Shown: positions 56,132-64,000, counted from the first letter of the stretch. The stretch: 64,000 nt of DNA from Deltaproteobacteria bacterium (GCA_016218975.1 JACRCO010000053.1:141523-205522), one strand, 5' to 3'. The notes: a model not told the origin generated them from the sequence alone. Numbers and translations are program-made.

Positions 56132-56695
56132 ATGAGCAAAAAGATTCTGATCGCAGCGGTGGTCGTAGTCCTTCTGCTGGGGTTCAAGGGGGTCGGCGCC
56201 TATAACGGCATCGTGCGGAACGACGTAACGGTGAACGAGAAGTGGGGGCAGGTGCAGAACGTGCTCCAGAGGCGCGCGGACCTGATCCCCAACCTCGTGC
56301 AGTCCGTAAAGGGTTACGCCAGCCACGAGAAGGAAATATTCGAGAACGTCGCGGCAGCGCGCGCGAAGCTGGCAGGCGCGAGAACCCCGGCGGAGACGAT
56401 GAAGGCGAACGCAGATGTATCCTCCGCACTCTCCCGCTTGCTGGTGGTCGTCGAAAATTATCCGCAGCTCAAGGCGGACCAGACCTTCATCCGCCTGATG
56501 GACGAGCTGGCCGGGGCTGAAAACCGGATTTCCGTCGAGCGGATGCGGTACAACGAAGCGGTCGGAACGTTCAACACGTCGATCCGGGTCTTCCCAAACA
56601 ACGTCGTCGCGGGAATGTCGGGGTTCAGCGCGAAGCCGTTCTTCGAGGCGGAAGCCGCGGCCAAGGGAGTCCCCAAGGTCGACTTCGGCAAATAA
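56132..56695 (+). CDS. LemA-family protein
   Basis: 187 aa. An N-terminal membrane anchor (ILIAAVVVVLLLGFKGVGAY), then the LemA signature: YNGIVRNDVTVNEKWGQVQN, VLQRRADLIPNLVQSVKGYA and the conserved PELKADQTF-like NYPQLKADQTFIRLMDELAG. The C-terminus ends in FPNNVVAGMSGFSAKPFFEA. It lies 48 bases after the TPM gene. Role unknown, possibly envelope signalling. Confidence 0.94.
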   Translation: MSKKILIAAVVVVLLLGFKGVGAYNGIVRNDVTVNEKWGQVQNVLQRRADLIPNLVQSVKGYASHEKEIFENVAAARAKLAGARTPAETMKANADVSSALSRLLVVVENYPQLKADQTFIRLMDELAGAENRISVERMRYNEAVGTFNTSIRVFPNNVVAGMSGFSAKPFFEAEAAAKGVPKVDFGK

Positions 56696-56704
56696 CCCGA
56701 ACTT

Positions 56705-56790
56705 CAAAACGGGGACGTTCCTGAACTTTTACCTAAAAACAGGGACGTTCCTGAACTTTTTTTGAATTTGAAAACCGGTACGTTTAAGGG
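56705..56790 (+). repeat. REP-like repeats, copies d (two direct copies and one degenerate)
   Basis: Two copies of (C/A)(G/A)GGGACGTTCCTGAACTTTT at 56706-56730 and 56735-56763 in direct orientation, then a degenerate one at about 56770-56790 (CGGTACGTTTAAGG). They are inverted relative to the copies at 57.4 kb on the other side of the NYN-domain gene. Confidence 0.85.
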
Positions 56791-56805
56791 CTGGGGCATC
56801 TTGTT

Positions 56806-57321
56806 ATGGGCGGGCACTTGATAGTTGACGGGTACAACCTGGCGCGGTCGGGCGAACTCCCCCTCGAATCGGACCCGACCGCCCCCGAAGGGCGCGACGA
56901 GCTCTGCGCCCTTCTTTCCGCATACTCGCGTGAAAAGCGGCTTCGCCTCACGGTCGTCTTCGACGGGCGGGGGTCCGGAAATCCCGACCGGACTCGGACG
57001 GCGTTCAAGGGCGGCACGGCCGTCTTCTCCTCCCGCTCCGAAACAGCCGACGATGTAATCCGGGACCTCGCCCGCAATGCCGCCGCGGGAACGATCGTCG
57101 TCACTTCCGATCGCGGACTCGCCGGAACCCTGCCTTCCCGAAACATCCCGGTCGTCTCCTGCGCAGAGTTCGCCGGACGCCTCTTCGATCACTGGCTGGA
57201 AGTCCTCAAGGGAGCTCCGTGCGAAGCCCCCCGCCCGGACCGCGGCACAGGCAAGAAGGGCGAGGGCCACCGGGCCAGTAAACAGGACCGCAAACGTAAC
57301 CAGATCCTTCGTAAACTCTGA
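56806..57321 (+). CDS. NYN-domain (YacP-like) ribonuclease
   Basis: 171 aa. MGGHLIVDGYNLARSGELPL holds the first acidic residue of the NYN/PIN-like fold; RLTVVFDGRGSGNPDRTRTA, then ETADDVIRDLARNAAAGTIV and VTSDRGLAGTLPSR complete the active-site cluster. YacP-like proteins cut structured RNA such as the rRNA leader. The Lys/Arg-rich tail may bind RNA. The gene is bracketed by inverted REP-like repeats on both sides. Confidence 0.9.
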   Translation: MGGHLIVDGYNLARSGELPLESDPTAPEGRDELCALLSAYSREKRLRLTVVFDGRGSGNPDRTRTAFKGGTAVFSSRSETADDVIRDLARNAAAGTIVVTSDRGLAGTLPSRNIPVVSCAEFAGRLFDHWLEVLKGAPCEAPRPDRGTGKKGEGHRASKQDRKRNQILRKL

Positions 57322-57364
57322 CCCGCCCGATCGCAGGGTACCTATCCGCAGAACGCCCGGGAAA

Positions 57365-57460
57365 AAAACTCAGGAACGTCCCTGTTTTTAAGTAAAAGTT
57401 CAGGAACGTCCCCGTTTTTAGTCCCCGTTTTCAGGGTGGCGAACCTGTTTTCAGGGGGGC
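57365..57460 (-). repeat. REP-like repeats, copies e (two clear and two degenerate)
   Basis: CTCAGGAACGTCCCTGTTTT (57369-57390) and TTCAGGAACGTCCCCGTTTT (57398-57420), then degenerate remains (GTCCCCGTTTTCAGGG and AACCTGTTTTCAGGGGG) to about 57458. They run into the 3' end of plsY. Orientation is opposite to copies d. Confidence 0.85.
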
Positions 57461-58068
57461 GGGGGGCCGAACTTGTTCTCCTGGCCGGTGAGGAGCCGGT
57501 GAATGTTTTCCCGGTGCTTGTAAACGATTACGGCCGAGATGAGAAGACAGAGCCAGACGCTGTTTCGGGAGGGGGGGCCGAGCATCGCCATCAGGATGGG
57601 AAGCGCAAGGGCCGCGCAGAGCGAGCCGAGCGAGACGTACCTCGTGAAATAGACGATCAGCCCGAACAGCACGACGAGTAGGAAAGTTGTGACCGGCGAC
57701 AGGGAAAGAACGACGCCAAGCGCCGTCGCCACACCTTTCCCCCCCTTGAAATTAAGGTAAACAGGAAACACGTGCCCCAGGAAGGCCGCCCCTCCCACGA
57801 GCGATAACCAGAGGTAGTTCTCCCCTACCAGCATGTAACCCAGCACCATCGGTAGGATCCCTTTCCCGGTATCAAGCAGGAGAGTGAGTACCCCGGCGGT
57901 CTTCCCGGCGGCGCGGGCCACGTTGGTCGCCCCGATGTTTCCCGAGCCCGTGTCCCGGAGGCTCACGTTCCGGTCGAACGCGCGGGCAACAAGGATCCCG
58001 AAGGGGACGGACCCGAGGAAGTACGCGAAAAGCACGAGCGAGCCGCCGCGAATCCAGGTACCGTCCAT
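57451..58068 (-). CDS. plsY: Acyl-phosphate glycerol-3-phosphate acyltransferase
   Basis: 205 aa. PlsY signatures: LFAYFLGSVPFGILVARAFD, LRDTGSGNIGATNVARAAGK, GHVFPVYLNFKGGKGVATAL and the C-terminal YKHRENIHRLLTGQE. Five membrane helices. It starts membrane phospholipid synthesis. The last codons enter the degenerate REP-like repeat region, so its C-terminus (NKFGPPPP) may be repeat-derived. Confidence 0.97.
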   Translation of the reverse strand: MDGTWIRGGSLVLFAYFLGSVPFGILVARAFDRNVSLRDTGSGNIGATNVARAAGKTAGVLTLLLDTGKGILPMVLGYMLVGENYLWLSLVGGAAFLGHVFPVYLNFKGGKGVATALGVVLSLSPVTTFLLVVLFGLIVYFTRYVSLGSLCAALALPILMAMLGPPSRNSVWLCLLISAVIVYKHRENIHRLLTGQENKFGPPPP

Positions 58069-58128
58069 CAGGCCTCCGTAGTGTATTCCCCCCCGACCTT
58101 CCCGATTCTACATGATAAAATAAACGTC

Positions 58129-59376
58129 GTGAAACGGTTATCCCCCGCCGTGATCCTCCTGTTAATCGCCGCATTCTTCTTCCGCCCGCCGCATGCAGCG
58201 GCAGCGAAGGAAAAGGTTCCGCCGCAATCACGCGAACCGGCCGCCTACAGGCCGGCGACCGCCTGCGCCAGGTGCCATCCCGAGATTTACAAGACGTGGA
58301 AGGCCTCCCGTCACGCCTCCTCCTTCACGGACCCCGCGTTTCAGCTCGCCTACGACCGGATCCGCAGGAGCGGTTCCGGAAAATTTCCCATCTGCGAGCG
58401 ATGCCACAACCCGGGCAGGTTCATTCTCCCCGCGAACGCGCCCCTCGCCGCCGTCTTCGCGCAGGAGGGGGTCACCTGCGATTTCTGCCACACCGTCGAG
58501 TCCGTGAACATCGAAGGTCCTTTCCCGCAGTTCGAGACGACCCCCGGGGTCATGCACGGACCCCGCGGCGGAGAGCCCGGGAAGACGGTTCACACGACGA
58601 AGTTCTCCGGGCTGCACGTCACCTCCGAGTTCTGCGCCGGCTGCCACGAGTACAAGAACGAGTTCGGCGTGACGATACTCGGAACTTACAGCGAGTGGGC
58701 CGAAAGTTTCTACCGCGGAACGAAGATCCACTGCCAGTTTTGCCACCTCCCGCAGATCTTCGACGCGAAATTCATCGCCGCCAGGGACAGAAGGAGTCCT
58801 CTCGACCACGGGATGACGGCAGGAAGCACCCGGGAGAGCCTCGCGCGCGCGATCGGCATGCGGGCCTCCCTCAAGGTATCTGGGAAGAAGGCAAGGCTTG
58901 CCGTCTCCCTGAAAAACGAGACGGTCGGGCACAAGACGCCGTCCGGCATACCGACTTCCAGGCTCCGCCTCGTCTCCACGCTGTACGACGCATCGGGGAA
59001 AGTCCTGGGACGGATGGAAGAGGTTTTCGAAAAGGTCGTCGGCGACGGCAGAGGGAACCCGATAGAAAAACCCGAACTGATATTCACCGCCGCGCGGGAA
59101 GTGCTGAAGGACAACCGCCTTGGGCCGAAAGAGACACGCGAGATCTCCCAGGTCTTCCCGCTGGAGGGATCGAAGCCCGCCACGGCGGACGTAGTGCTCC
59201 TCTACGAAGAACCGGTGCTTGACATCACGCCGAGACTTCGCATGATCGACATTCCCGTGGCGCGCGTCATCGTGCCTGCGAAAGCCGGGATCTCCGCGCC
59301 GCTCGTGGCGCTGATAGCGTTGGCCGCCGTGCTCATCCTGCTCGCGGTGGTTGTTTACGTGCGAAGGAAGGGATAG
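58129..59376 (+). CDS. Pentaheme c-type cytochrome with C-terminal membrane anchor
   Basis: 415 aa from GTG 58129, chosen because the signal peptide begins there (VKRLSPAVILLLIAAFFFRP); a GTG at 58081 is possible. Five CxxCH haem sites at Cys46 (CARCH), 89 (CERCH), 117 (CDFCH), 169 (CAGCH) and 202 (CQFCH). The early part resembles cytochrome c554-like families. The C-terminal half has no haem and is beta-rich, ending in one helix (LVALIALAAVLILLAVVVYV) and VRRKG. It is divergent from plsY and convergent with the malic enzyme gene. Probable periplasmic electron carrier. Confidence 0.92.
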   Translation: MKRLSPAVILLLIAAFFFRPPHAAAAKEKVPPQSREPAAYRPATACARCHPEIYKTWKASRHASSFTDPAFQLAYDRIRRSGSGKFPICERCHNPGRFILPANAPLAAVFAQEGVTCDFCHTVESVNIEGPFPQFETTPGVMHGPRGGEPGKTVHTTKFSGLHVTSEFCAGCHEYKNEFGVTILGTYSEWAESFYRGTKIHCQFCHLPQIFDAKFIAARDRRSPLDHGMTAGSTRESLARAIGMRASLKVSGKKARLAVSLKNETVGHKTPSGIPTSRLRLVSTLYDASGKVLGRMEEVFEKVVGDGRGNPIEKPELIFTAAREVLKDNRLGPKETREISQVFPLEGSKPATADVVLLYEEPVLDITPRLRMIDIPVARVIVPAKAGISAPLVALIALAAVLILLAVVVYVRRKG

Positions 59377-59377
59377 C

Positions 59378-59391
59378 TAACCCGCGGGTTA
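59378..59391. other. Perfect palindrome between convergent cytochrome and malic enzyme genes
   Basis: TAACCCGCGGGTTA is self-complementary. It straddles the end of the malic enzyme gene and follows the cytochrome stop. It could form a small bidirectional terminator hairpin, but no T-run follows on either strand. Confidence 0.4.
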
Positions 59392-60747
59392 AGTTTCCTC
59401 GAGCTCTTCCCCGCGGGTGCGCGCGACGCCCGACTCGAACGCCGCCCGCTCCACGGCATCGGCCACTTTCCTGTGCATCTGGAGGTCGAGAATCGACGGG
59501 ACAAGTTCGCCCGCTTCCGCACAGGCGCTTATCGCCTTGGCGGCCGCGATCTTCATCCGGTTGTTGATCTTCCGGGCCCGGGCGTTCAGCGCGCCACGGA
59601 AGAGACCGGGGAAAGCGAGCGCGTTATTGGCTCCCCGGCCGTCCGCGGCGAACGACGCCCCTGCGGCGCGCGCCTCATCCGGGGAAATTTCGGGATTGGG
59701 ATTGGAAAGCGCCAGGATCACCTGCCCCTTGCGGATCGTTTCCTTCTTGATCAGGCCGGGGACGCCGGTCGTGCAGATCACGATATCGGACTGTTCCATG
59801 ATTTCGGAAAGAGACACCGGTTTCCCGCCCTGCTTCCCGAATATTTCCTTCGCGGTCGGGTTGATGTCGGCGCCAAGCATCTTTCGGACGCCATAGGCCA
59901 TCAGCAGCTTCGAAATCCCCATGCCGGCGGCGCCCAGCCCCACCATCCCCACGGTGTCGTTCTTCACCTGCATGCCGACGTACTTGCTGGCGTTGAGGAG
60001 CGCGGCGAGAACGACCGTCGCCGTCCCGTGCTGGTCGTCGTGCATCACGGGGATATCGAGCATCGCGTCCAGCCGGTCCTCGATTTCGAAGCACTCCGGC
60101 GCCTTGATGTCCTCGAGTTTTATGGCCCCGAAAGTGGGAGCGATCGCGGCGACCGTCCGCACGATTTCATCACTGTCCTTCGATTGAATGAGGATCGGGA
60201 CCCCGTTGATACCGACCAGGGCGTCGAACAGCGCCGCCTTCCCCTCCATCACCGGCATGCCGGGGACGGCACCGATGTCGCCAAGCCCCAGGATGGCCGT
60301 ACCGTTGGTGACGATCGCCACCGTGTTGCAGATGGCCGTGTAGTCGTAGGCAAGTTCCGGTTTGGCCTGGATCAGCTTGCAGACCTTGGCAACGCCCGGA
60401 GTGTAGATCTTGCGCATCACCGAGATGCTGTCGATGGGCATGCGGGCCTTGGTGGAGATCTTGCCGCCACGGTGCAGTTCCAGGACGGGATCGATGATGT
60501 CGGATATTATGACGCCCTCGACCTTGCCAACTTCCTCGAGCACGGTCTGGAGGTGGGCGTCGTCGTTCACGAAGACGGTTACGTCGCGGGTGTTGTACTC
60601 GAGGCCGTAGCCGACCAGCCGGATGTCCCCTATGTTGCCCCCCGCCGCGCCTATCGCGGAGGCGACCTTTCCGAGGAAGCCGGGCTGATCGAGGATCATC
60701 ATCCGTATCGTCTTGACGATCTTGTCGATGCCCTTCTCTATCTGCAT
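59389..60747 (-). CDS. NAD(P)-dependent malic enzyme with N-terminal ACT domain
   Basis: 452 aa. Residues 8-88 form an ACT regulatory domain (IRMMILDQPGFLGKVASAIG, then GGNIGDIRLVGYGLEYNTRD). The catalytic part contains SVMRKIYTPGVAKVCKLIQA with the catalytic Tyr, LGLGDIGAVPGMPVMEGKAA, the Mg site ECFEIEDRLDAMLDIPVMHD, then DQHGTATVVLAALLNA and VGLGAAGMGISKLLMAYG. Decarboxylates malate to pyruvate. An ACT domain on malic enzyme suggests allosteric control by an amino acid. Confidence 0.96.
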   Translation of the reverse strand: MQIEKGIDKIVKTIRMMILDQPGFLGKVASAIGAAGGNIGDIRLVGYGLEYNTRDVTVFVNDDAHLQTVLEEVGKVEGVIISDIIDPVLELHRGGKISTKARMPIDSISVMRKIYTPGVAKVCKLIQAKPELAYDYTAICNTVAIVTNGTAILGLGDIGAVPGMPVMEGKAALFDALVGINGVPILIQSKDSDEIVRTVAAIAPTFGAIKLEDIKAPECFEIEDRLDAMLDIPVMHDDQHGTATVVLAALLNASKYVGMQVKNDTVGMVGLGAAGMGISKLLMAYGVRKMLGADINPTAKEIFGKQGGKPVSLSEIMEQSDIVICTTGVPGLIKKETIRKGQVILALSNPNPEISPDEARAAGASFAADGRGANNALAFPGLFRGALNARARKINNRMKIAAAKAISACAEAGELVPSILDLQMHRKVADAVERAAFESGVARTRGEELEET

Positions 60748-60804
60748 CCGGCCATCTTATCTTCGGGGAATCTTCTTTGTCAAACCGCCGCCGGAAAAGG
60801 TAAA

Positions 60805-61005
60805 ATGTCGCCGATGATCCTCCATTGCGCCGCATGCTCGTCGCAGAATTTCGTCTCCGCGGAGCGGCTGGCCGTCGCGGAAATTCCGCCCCGTTGCTGG
60901 AAATGCGGGGAGCCGCTGCCGGAATGCGAAACCCCGCACGGAGCGGGAGAATCATACGTCACTGATCGGAAAACCGGGCCGGCAGGGGAAACGCATAATG
61001 CCTGA
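60805..61005 (+). CDS. Small zinc-ribbon-like protein upstream of ino1
   Basis: 66 aa. Two Cys pairs (CAAC and CWKC, about 26 apart) could form a zinc ribbon. ATG at 60805 has AAAAGG 3-9 bases upstream; Met4 is another start. Its end overlaps the ino1 start by 8 bases, so they are linked. I know of no named family. It is divergent from the malic enzyme gene. Confidence 0.65.
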   Translation: MSPMILHCAACSSQNFVSAERLAVAEIPPRCWKCGEPLPECETPHGAGESYVTDRKTGPAGETHNA

Positions 61006-62152
61006 GATACGGGTTGCCGTGGCGGGCGTGGGAAATTGCGCCAGCGCGCTGCTTCAGGGGATCGAATTCTATCGGAACGCACCCGCGCACGCCGCGGAGG
61101 ATTTCATACCAGGCCTGACTAACCGGGACCTGGGAGGATATCTTCCCGGAGACATCCGTATCGTGGCGGCGTTCGACATCGACCGGCGCAAGGTGGGCCG
61201 TCCCGTCGGGGAAGCCATTTTCGCGCCGCCTAATTGCACGAAACGGTTCGTGGCCGACATGCCGGCGGGAGGTCCTGTCGTCCTCATGGGACCCGTTCTC
61301 GACGGCGTGGCGCCGCACATGAAGGATTACCCGGAAGACCAGACATTCCTTCCGTCCGACGAGCATCCCTGCGACGTCGAGGCCGTTCTGCGCGAGTCGG
61401 GAGCGGAGATACTGGTCAACTACCTGCCTGTCGGATCGGAAGCGGCGTCCCGGTATTACGCGGAGGCATGCCTGGCCGCGGGCGTTTCTCTCGTGAACTG
61501 CATCCCCGTGTTCCTTGCCTCGGACCCGGCATGGGCGGAACGATTCCGCCTGCGGGGTATACCGATCGTCGGGGACGACATCAAGTCGCAGCTCGGCGCG
61601 ACGATCGTGCACCGTGCGCTTGCGCGCCTTTTCTCGGAACGCGGCATACGCATCCGCAGGACGTACCAGTTGAACACCGGAGGGAACACCGATTTCCTGA
61701 ACATGCTCTCCCGGCAGCGGCTCCAGTCGAAGAAGATTTCCAAGACGGAGGCCGTCACCTCGGTGCTCACCCATTCAATCCCGGACGAGGACATACACAT
61801 CGGGCCGTCTGACTATGTACCCTGGCAGAAGGACAACAAGCTCTGCTTTCTGAGGATCGAGGGGGAAGGGTTCGGCGGGCTGCCGATAGAGGTGGAGCTG
61901 CGGCTTTCGGTGACCGACTCTCCGAACAGCGCCGGGGTTGGCATCGAGGCGATCCGCCTCTGCCGCCTCGGCAGGGACATGGGGCTCGCGGGGCCGCTGC
62001 TCGCCCCTTCCGCCTACTTCATGAAGCACCCGCCGGTCCAGCTCCCCGACGACGAGGCGAGGCGCGAGCTGGAGGAGTTCATCGCCGATTACCGGGCCTG
62101 GCGCATTTCGAAAGGAGCCGCACCCACGACGCGGTGCACCTCTCCCACGTAA
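60998..62152 (+). CDS. ino1: Myo-inositol-1-phosphate synthase
   Basis: 384 aa. VAVAGVGNCASALLQGIEFY is the NAD-binding motif of bacterial-type Ino1. IRIVAAFDIDRRKVGRPVGE, PVGSEAASRYYAEACLAAGV, SLVNCIPVFLAS, GDDIKSQLGATIVHRALARL and RTYQLNTGGNTDFLNM follow. It turns glucose 6-phosphate into inositol 1-phosphate. It ends inside the convergent glycosyltransferase gene by 74 bases. With that glycosyltransferase it suggests an inositol-containing glycolipid, thiol or osmolyte. Confidence 0.94.
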   Translation: MPEIRVAVAGVGNCASALLQGIEFYRNAPAHAAEDFIPGLTNRDLGGYLPGDIRIVAAFDIDRRKVGRPVGEAIFAPPNCTKRFVADMPAGGPVVLMGPVLDGVAPHMKDYPEDQTFLPSDEHPCDVEAVLRESGAEILVNYLPVGSEAASRYYAEACLAAGVSLVNCIPVFLASDPAWAERFRLRGIPIVGDDIKSQLGATIVHRALARLFSERGIRIRRTYQLNTGGNTDFLNMLSRQRLQSKKISKTEAVTSVLTHSIPDEDIHIGPSDYVPWQKDNKLCFLRIEGEGFGGLPIEVELRLSVTDSPNSAGVGIEAIRLCRLGRDMGLAGPLLAPSAYFMKHPPVQLPDDEARRELEEFIADYRAWRISKGAAPTTRCTSPT

Positions 62153-63290
62153 ATTCCGCCGCGGCCTTCCTGCCTTCTTCGGCGAGGCGTTTTCTCAAGG
62201 CGCCGTCCCGGCTTAGAAGGCGAATCGCTCCCGTCAGCCCGTCGCCCCGCCCCGGAGCATAAGCCAGCCCGCCTCCGCGCGAACGGATCCTTTTTCCCCA
62301 ATACCCTCCAAGGGGCACGACCGGCGGCGCCCCCGCGGCCATGGCCTCCAGCGGGACGAGCCCGAAGGACTCGTATTCCGACGGGCACAGGACCGCGTCG
62401 GCAGCGGCGTACAGCGACGGCATCCCCGCATGGGGGACAGCCCCCGCGAAGGCGATCCCTTCCGATATTTCCCGCCCGGAAGCTTCCTGTCCGGCGACGA
62501 GAAGCAGGAGGCGATTCGCCTCATCCTTCCGCAAAGCACGAAACGCCCGGACGGCGGCTTCGACGTTTTTGCCCGGATCCGGCCTGGCGGCGAGAAGGAA
62601 CAGGATGGCGTTTCCCGGGACTCCGAGCGTTCGCCGGGCCTCGCGCCTCGACGGCGGACAGCGGAATGAATCCTCCACGCCCGGTGGGACGATCGAGCCC
62701 TTGCCCGCTACGGCAGGGAGGATCTTCCGCGTCCGCTCGAAGTCGTGCCGCGAAAGGAAGACCACACGGCCCGCTTCGCGGGAGAGCTTTTCTTCCTCCC
62801 GCTTCCTCGCGATGGAAAATCTCCGCGGAGCCGGTCCCGCCGAGGCGGTCTTTCGCGCCTCCAGCGTGTGGTACATCAACAGGAGACGGTTCATGCCGAG
62901 ACTGGAGACGCCGAACGGCGCCGGCCTGCGGAAGATCTCCCGCGCCGCGACGCCGGACATCCAGTAATGCGCAGATACCGCGTCATACGATGCGGGACAA
63001 CCGGATAACAGGTCCCTGGCCTCCCGCACGAACCGCGGGAGGGAGCGATATGCCGACTCGCGCGTGGGAGGTTCGGTCCACCCGCACGGGAGATGGAAGA
63101 TGCGGACGCCCGGAAAGGGAGTCGCGGTCCCGCATGTCCTCCTTTTCCCTCTCGTCAGCACGTCCGTGAAGATCCCGTGCGCGGCAAGCCCCGCGAGCAG
63201 CCCCCGCAGGAAAACGTTCATCCCCCCCGCGAGACCGACGCCCGGCTCCTCCATGGGGCATGTATGGTAGGAAACGAGAAGGTGGTTCAC
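62079..63290 (-). CDS. GT4-family glycosyltransferase
   Basis: 403 aa from GTG 63290, whose GTGA overlaps the next gene's stop. GT4 fold: HLLVSYHTCPMEEPGVGLAG, then GGMNVFLRGLLAGLAAHGIF at the donor end, ILFLLAARPDPGKNVEAAVR and the E-x7-E sugar-nucleotide motif in CPSEYESFGLVPLEAMAAGA. Layout resembles MshA-like inositol or sucrose-type GT4 enzymes. Proximity to ino1 (convergent) suggests, without proof, an inositol acceptor. Confidence 0.9.
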   Translation of the reverse strand: MNHLLVSYHTCPMEEPGVGLAGGMNVFLRGLLAGLAAHGIFTDVLTRGKRRTCGTATPFPGVRIFHLPCGWTEPPTRESAYRSLPRFVREARDLLSGCPASYDAVSAHYWMSGVAAREIFRRPAPFGVSSLGMNRLLLMYHTLEARKTASAGPAPRRFSIARKREEEKLSREAGRVVFLSRHDFERTRKILPAVAGKGSIVPPGVEDSFRCPPSRREARRTLGVPGNAILFLLAARPDPGKNVEAAVRAFRALRKDEANRLLLLVAGQEASGREISEGIAFAGAVPHAGMPSLYAAADAVLCPSEYESFGLVPLEAMAAGAPPVVPLGGYWGKRIRSRGGGLAYAPGRGDGLTGAIRLLSRDGALRKRLAEEGRKAAAEFTWERCTASWVRLLSKCARPGNRR

Positions 63291-64000
63291 GGCGTGTCCA
63301 GGACGGCCCGGTACACGATACGGTCCCGCGCGCCGAGATCGTACTTGTACCTTTCCCTCCCCCGGAGGAAGTCGTATTCCCCAAGCCCCCTGCTTATCGC
63401 GTCCTCGATGCACCGGGCGAGGAGGACCAGCCCGGGGCTTGCGCCCGCCGCGGAGGGGTCGAATCCCGAATTGTAGAGAAAGAGGGTCCCGTCTGATTCG
63501 ATCTGGAACGCCGCGGCGACGTCCCCTTTCGCGCCGCGCAGGAACGCCAGTCGCAGTTTTCCCGCGGAGAAGAACTCCTCCGCCACATCCCTGAAAAAAC
63601 GTTCCATCCGCGAGTCCATGAACCTGCGCTTTTCCGGATGGCTCATGCGATGCAGGGCCACGAAGGAGGGGAAATCCCGCGCAAGCTCTTCCCTGGAGCC
63701 GCTCACCCGGAACGCAAGGGAAGGATCGCTTTCGTAAGCACGGCGAAGCTTGCGCCTCAGCTCGTGGCGCTCCTTCTTCCCGAGTCCCGCGACATACGTC
63801 TCGAAGCTGTTCGGAAGGGGGATGAAAGGGGACCTGTCGGTTTCCACGAGGCGGAACCCGTTCCCCGTTTCCTTGCAGATCGCAGGCAGGATGGAAAGGG
63901 AACGGGATCCCTCCACCAGGTTAGGCATGCTCAGAAACCCGCCGGGGATCGCTTCGCGCGCGCTCGCGAGGAATTCCCGCCAGAACCTCTCTTCCTCCCC
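63287..64000 (-). CDS. GNAT/FemAB-like acetyltransferase, 5' end cut by window edge
   Basis: Open in frame to the window edge, 237 codons visible; an ATG at 63928 is internal, since coding character (EEERFWREFLASAREAIPGG) continues upstream. Residues match the BioF2/FemAB-like acyltransferase fold: LPNSFETYVAGLGKKERHEL, RRKLRRAYES, DVAAAFQIESDGTLFLYNSG and EYDFLRGRERYKYDLGARDR. These enzymes transfer acyl or aminoacyl groups to polysaccharides or cell-wall parts. The stop overlaps the glycosyltransferase start, so they form one operon, probably surface polysaccharide or inositol-glycan synthesis. Confidence 0.85.
   Translation of the reverse strand, partial: GEEERFWREFLASAREAIPGGFLSMPNLVEGSRSLSILPAICKETGNGFRLVETDRSPFIPLPNSFETYVAGLGKKERHELRRKLRRAYESDPSLAFRVSGSREELARDFPSFVALHRMSHPEKRRFMDSRMERFFRDVAEEFFSAGKLRLAFLRGAKGDVAAAFQIESDGTLFLYNSGFDPSAAGASPGLVLLARCIEDAISRGLGEYDFLRGRERYKYDLGARDRIVYRAVLDTP

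Noticed and set aside
56705-57460. Insertion sequence or transposon around the NYN gene
   Set aside because: No transposase gene lies between or beside the repeats, and the repeats have several copies in varied order. They look REP-like rather than IS termini.
59473-61005. Long 510-aa plus-strand reading across the malic enzyme gene
   Set aside because: It is the antisense shadow of the malic enzyme gene in GC-rich DNA. Only its last 66 codons (60805-61005) correspond to a probable real small gene.

Overview
The window is GC-rich, densely coded DNA from a Gram-negative bacterium. It carries outer-membrane beta-barrels, a TolC-family protein, LolA-like, TonB and lipoprotein genes, lspA and lgt, a PBP1b-type penicillin-binding protein, a pentaheme cytochrome c, a sigma-54 type glnB-glnA promoter and a CIRCE-controlled groESL. 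The housekeeping genes, an hgcAB mercury-methylation pair and a UGA-encoded selenoprotein fit an uncultured anaerobe of the Desulfobacterota (former Deltaproteobacteria) or a close relative. No 16S rRNA gene is present, so the lineage is an inference.

Bases 1-3.1 kb hold a LysR regulator cut by the window edge. It is divergent from three plus-strand genes: a Cys-rich TusA-like protein, a DsrE-like protein and a fusion of a TusA-like domain to the zinc-binding catalytic half of cobalamin-independent methionine synthase. A VapBC toxin-antitoxin pair follows (3.1-3.8 kb).

Bases 3.8-7.1 kb, on the minus strand, are the most unusual part. One promoter with a palindrome beside it reads into a Cys-rich AbrB-type regulator, arsM, an AhpD-like selenoprotein with an in-frame UGA and a SECIS-like hairpin, a small DUF2917-type protein, hgcA and hgcB. 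Mercury methylation and arsenic methylation thus share one apparent operon.

Bases 7.3-14.6 kb are a plus-strand cluster headed by a TetR regulator: an internally deleted UbiB/ABC1-like gene, a flavin-binding protein, an ABC ATPase, a double-FtsX permease, a LolA-like periplasmic protein and an outer-membrane beta-barrel, probably one envelope export system. tRNA-Asp and tRNA-Val follow.

Bases 15-42.7 kb are mostly core genes: tig-clpP-clpX-lon, tRNA-Leu, eno-gpmI with PilZ and amidohydrolase genes, usp, HU, a rhomboid protease, a TonB protein, folD with a gcvH-like gene lacking the lipoyl lysine, groESL-fmdB, two DUF507 genes, an MTA-type phosphorylase, aroF, a PBP, and ileS-lspA-lgt.

Bases 42.8-52.4 kb are accessory: secreted proteins, two aldo/keto reductases, a DUF4382 lipoprotein, a second VapBC pair, a flavin reductase, an NHL-repeat lipoprotein and a TolC-like protein. 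Bases 52.5-64 kb carry glnB-glnA, a TPM/LemA pair, an NYN RNase bracketed by inverted REP-like repeats, plsY, the pentaheme cytochrome, an ACT-domain malic enzyme, inositol-phosphate synthase, a GT4 glycosyltransferase and a partial acetyltransferase. Copies of a short interspersed repeat lie between genes at 22.0, 30.7, 52.5, 56.7 and 57.4 kb. No intergenic stretch exceeds 300 bases.
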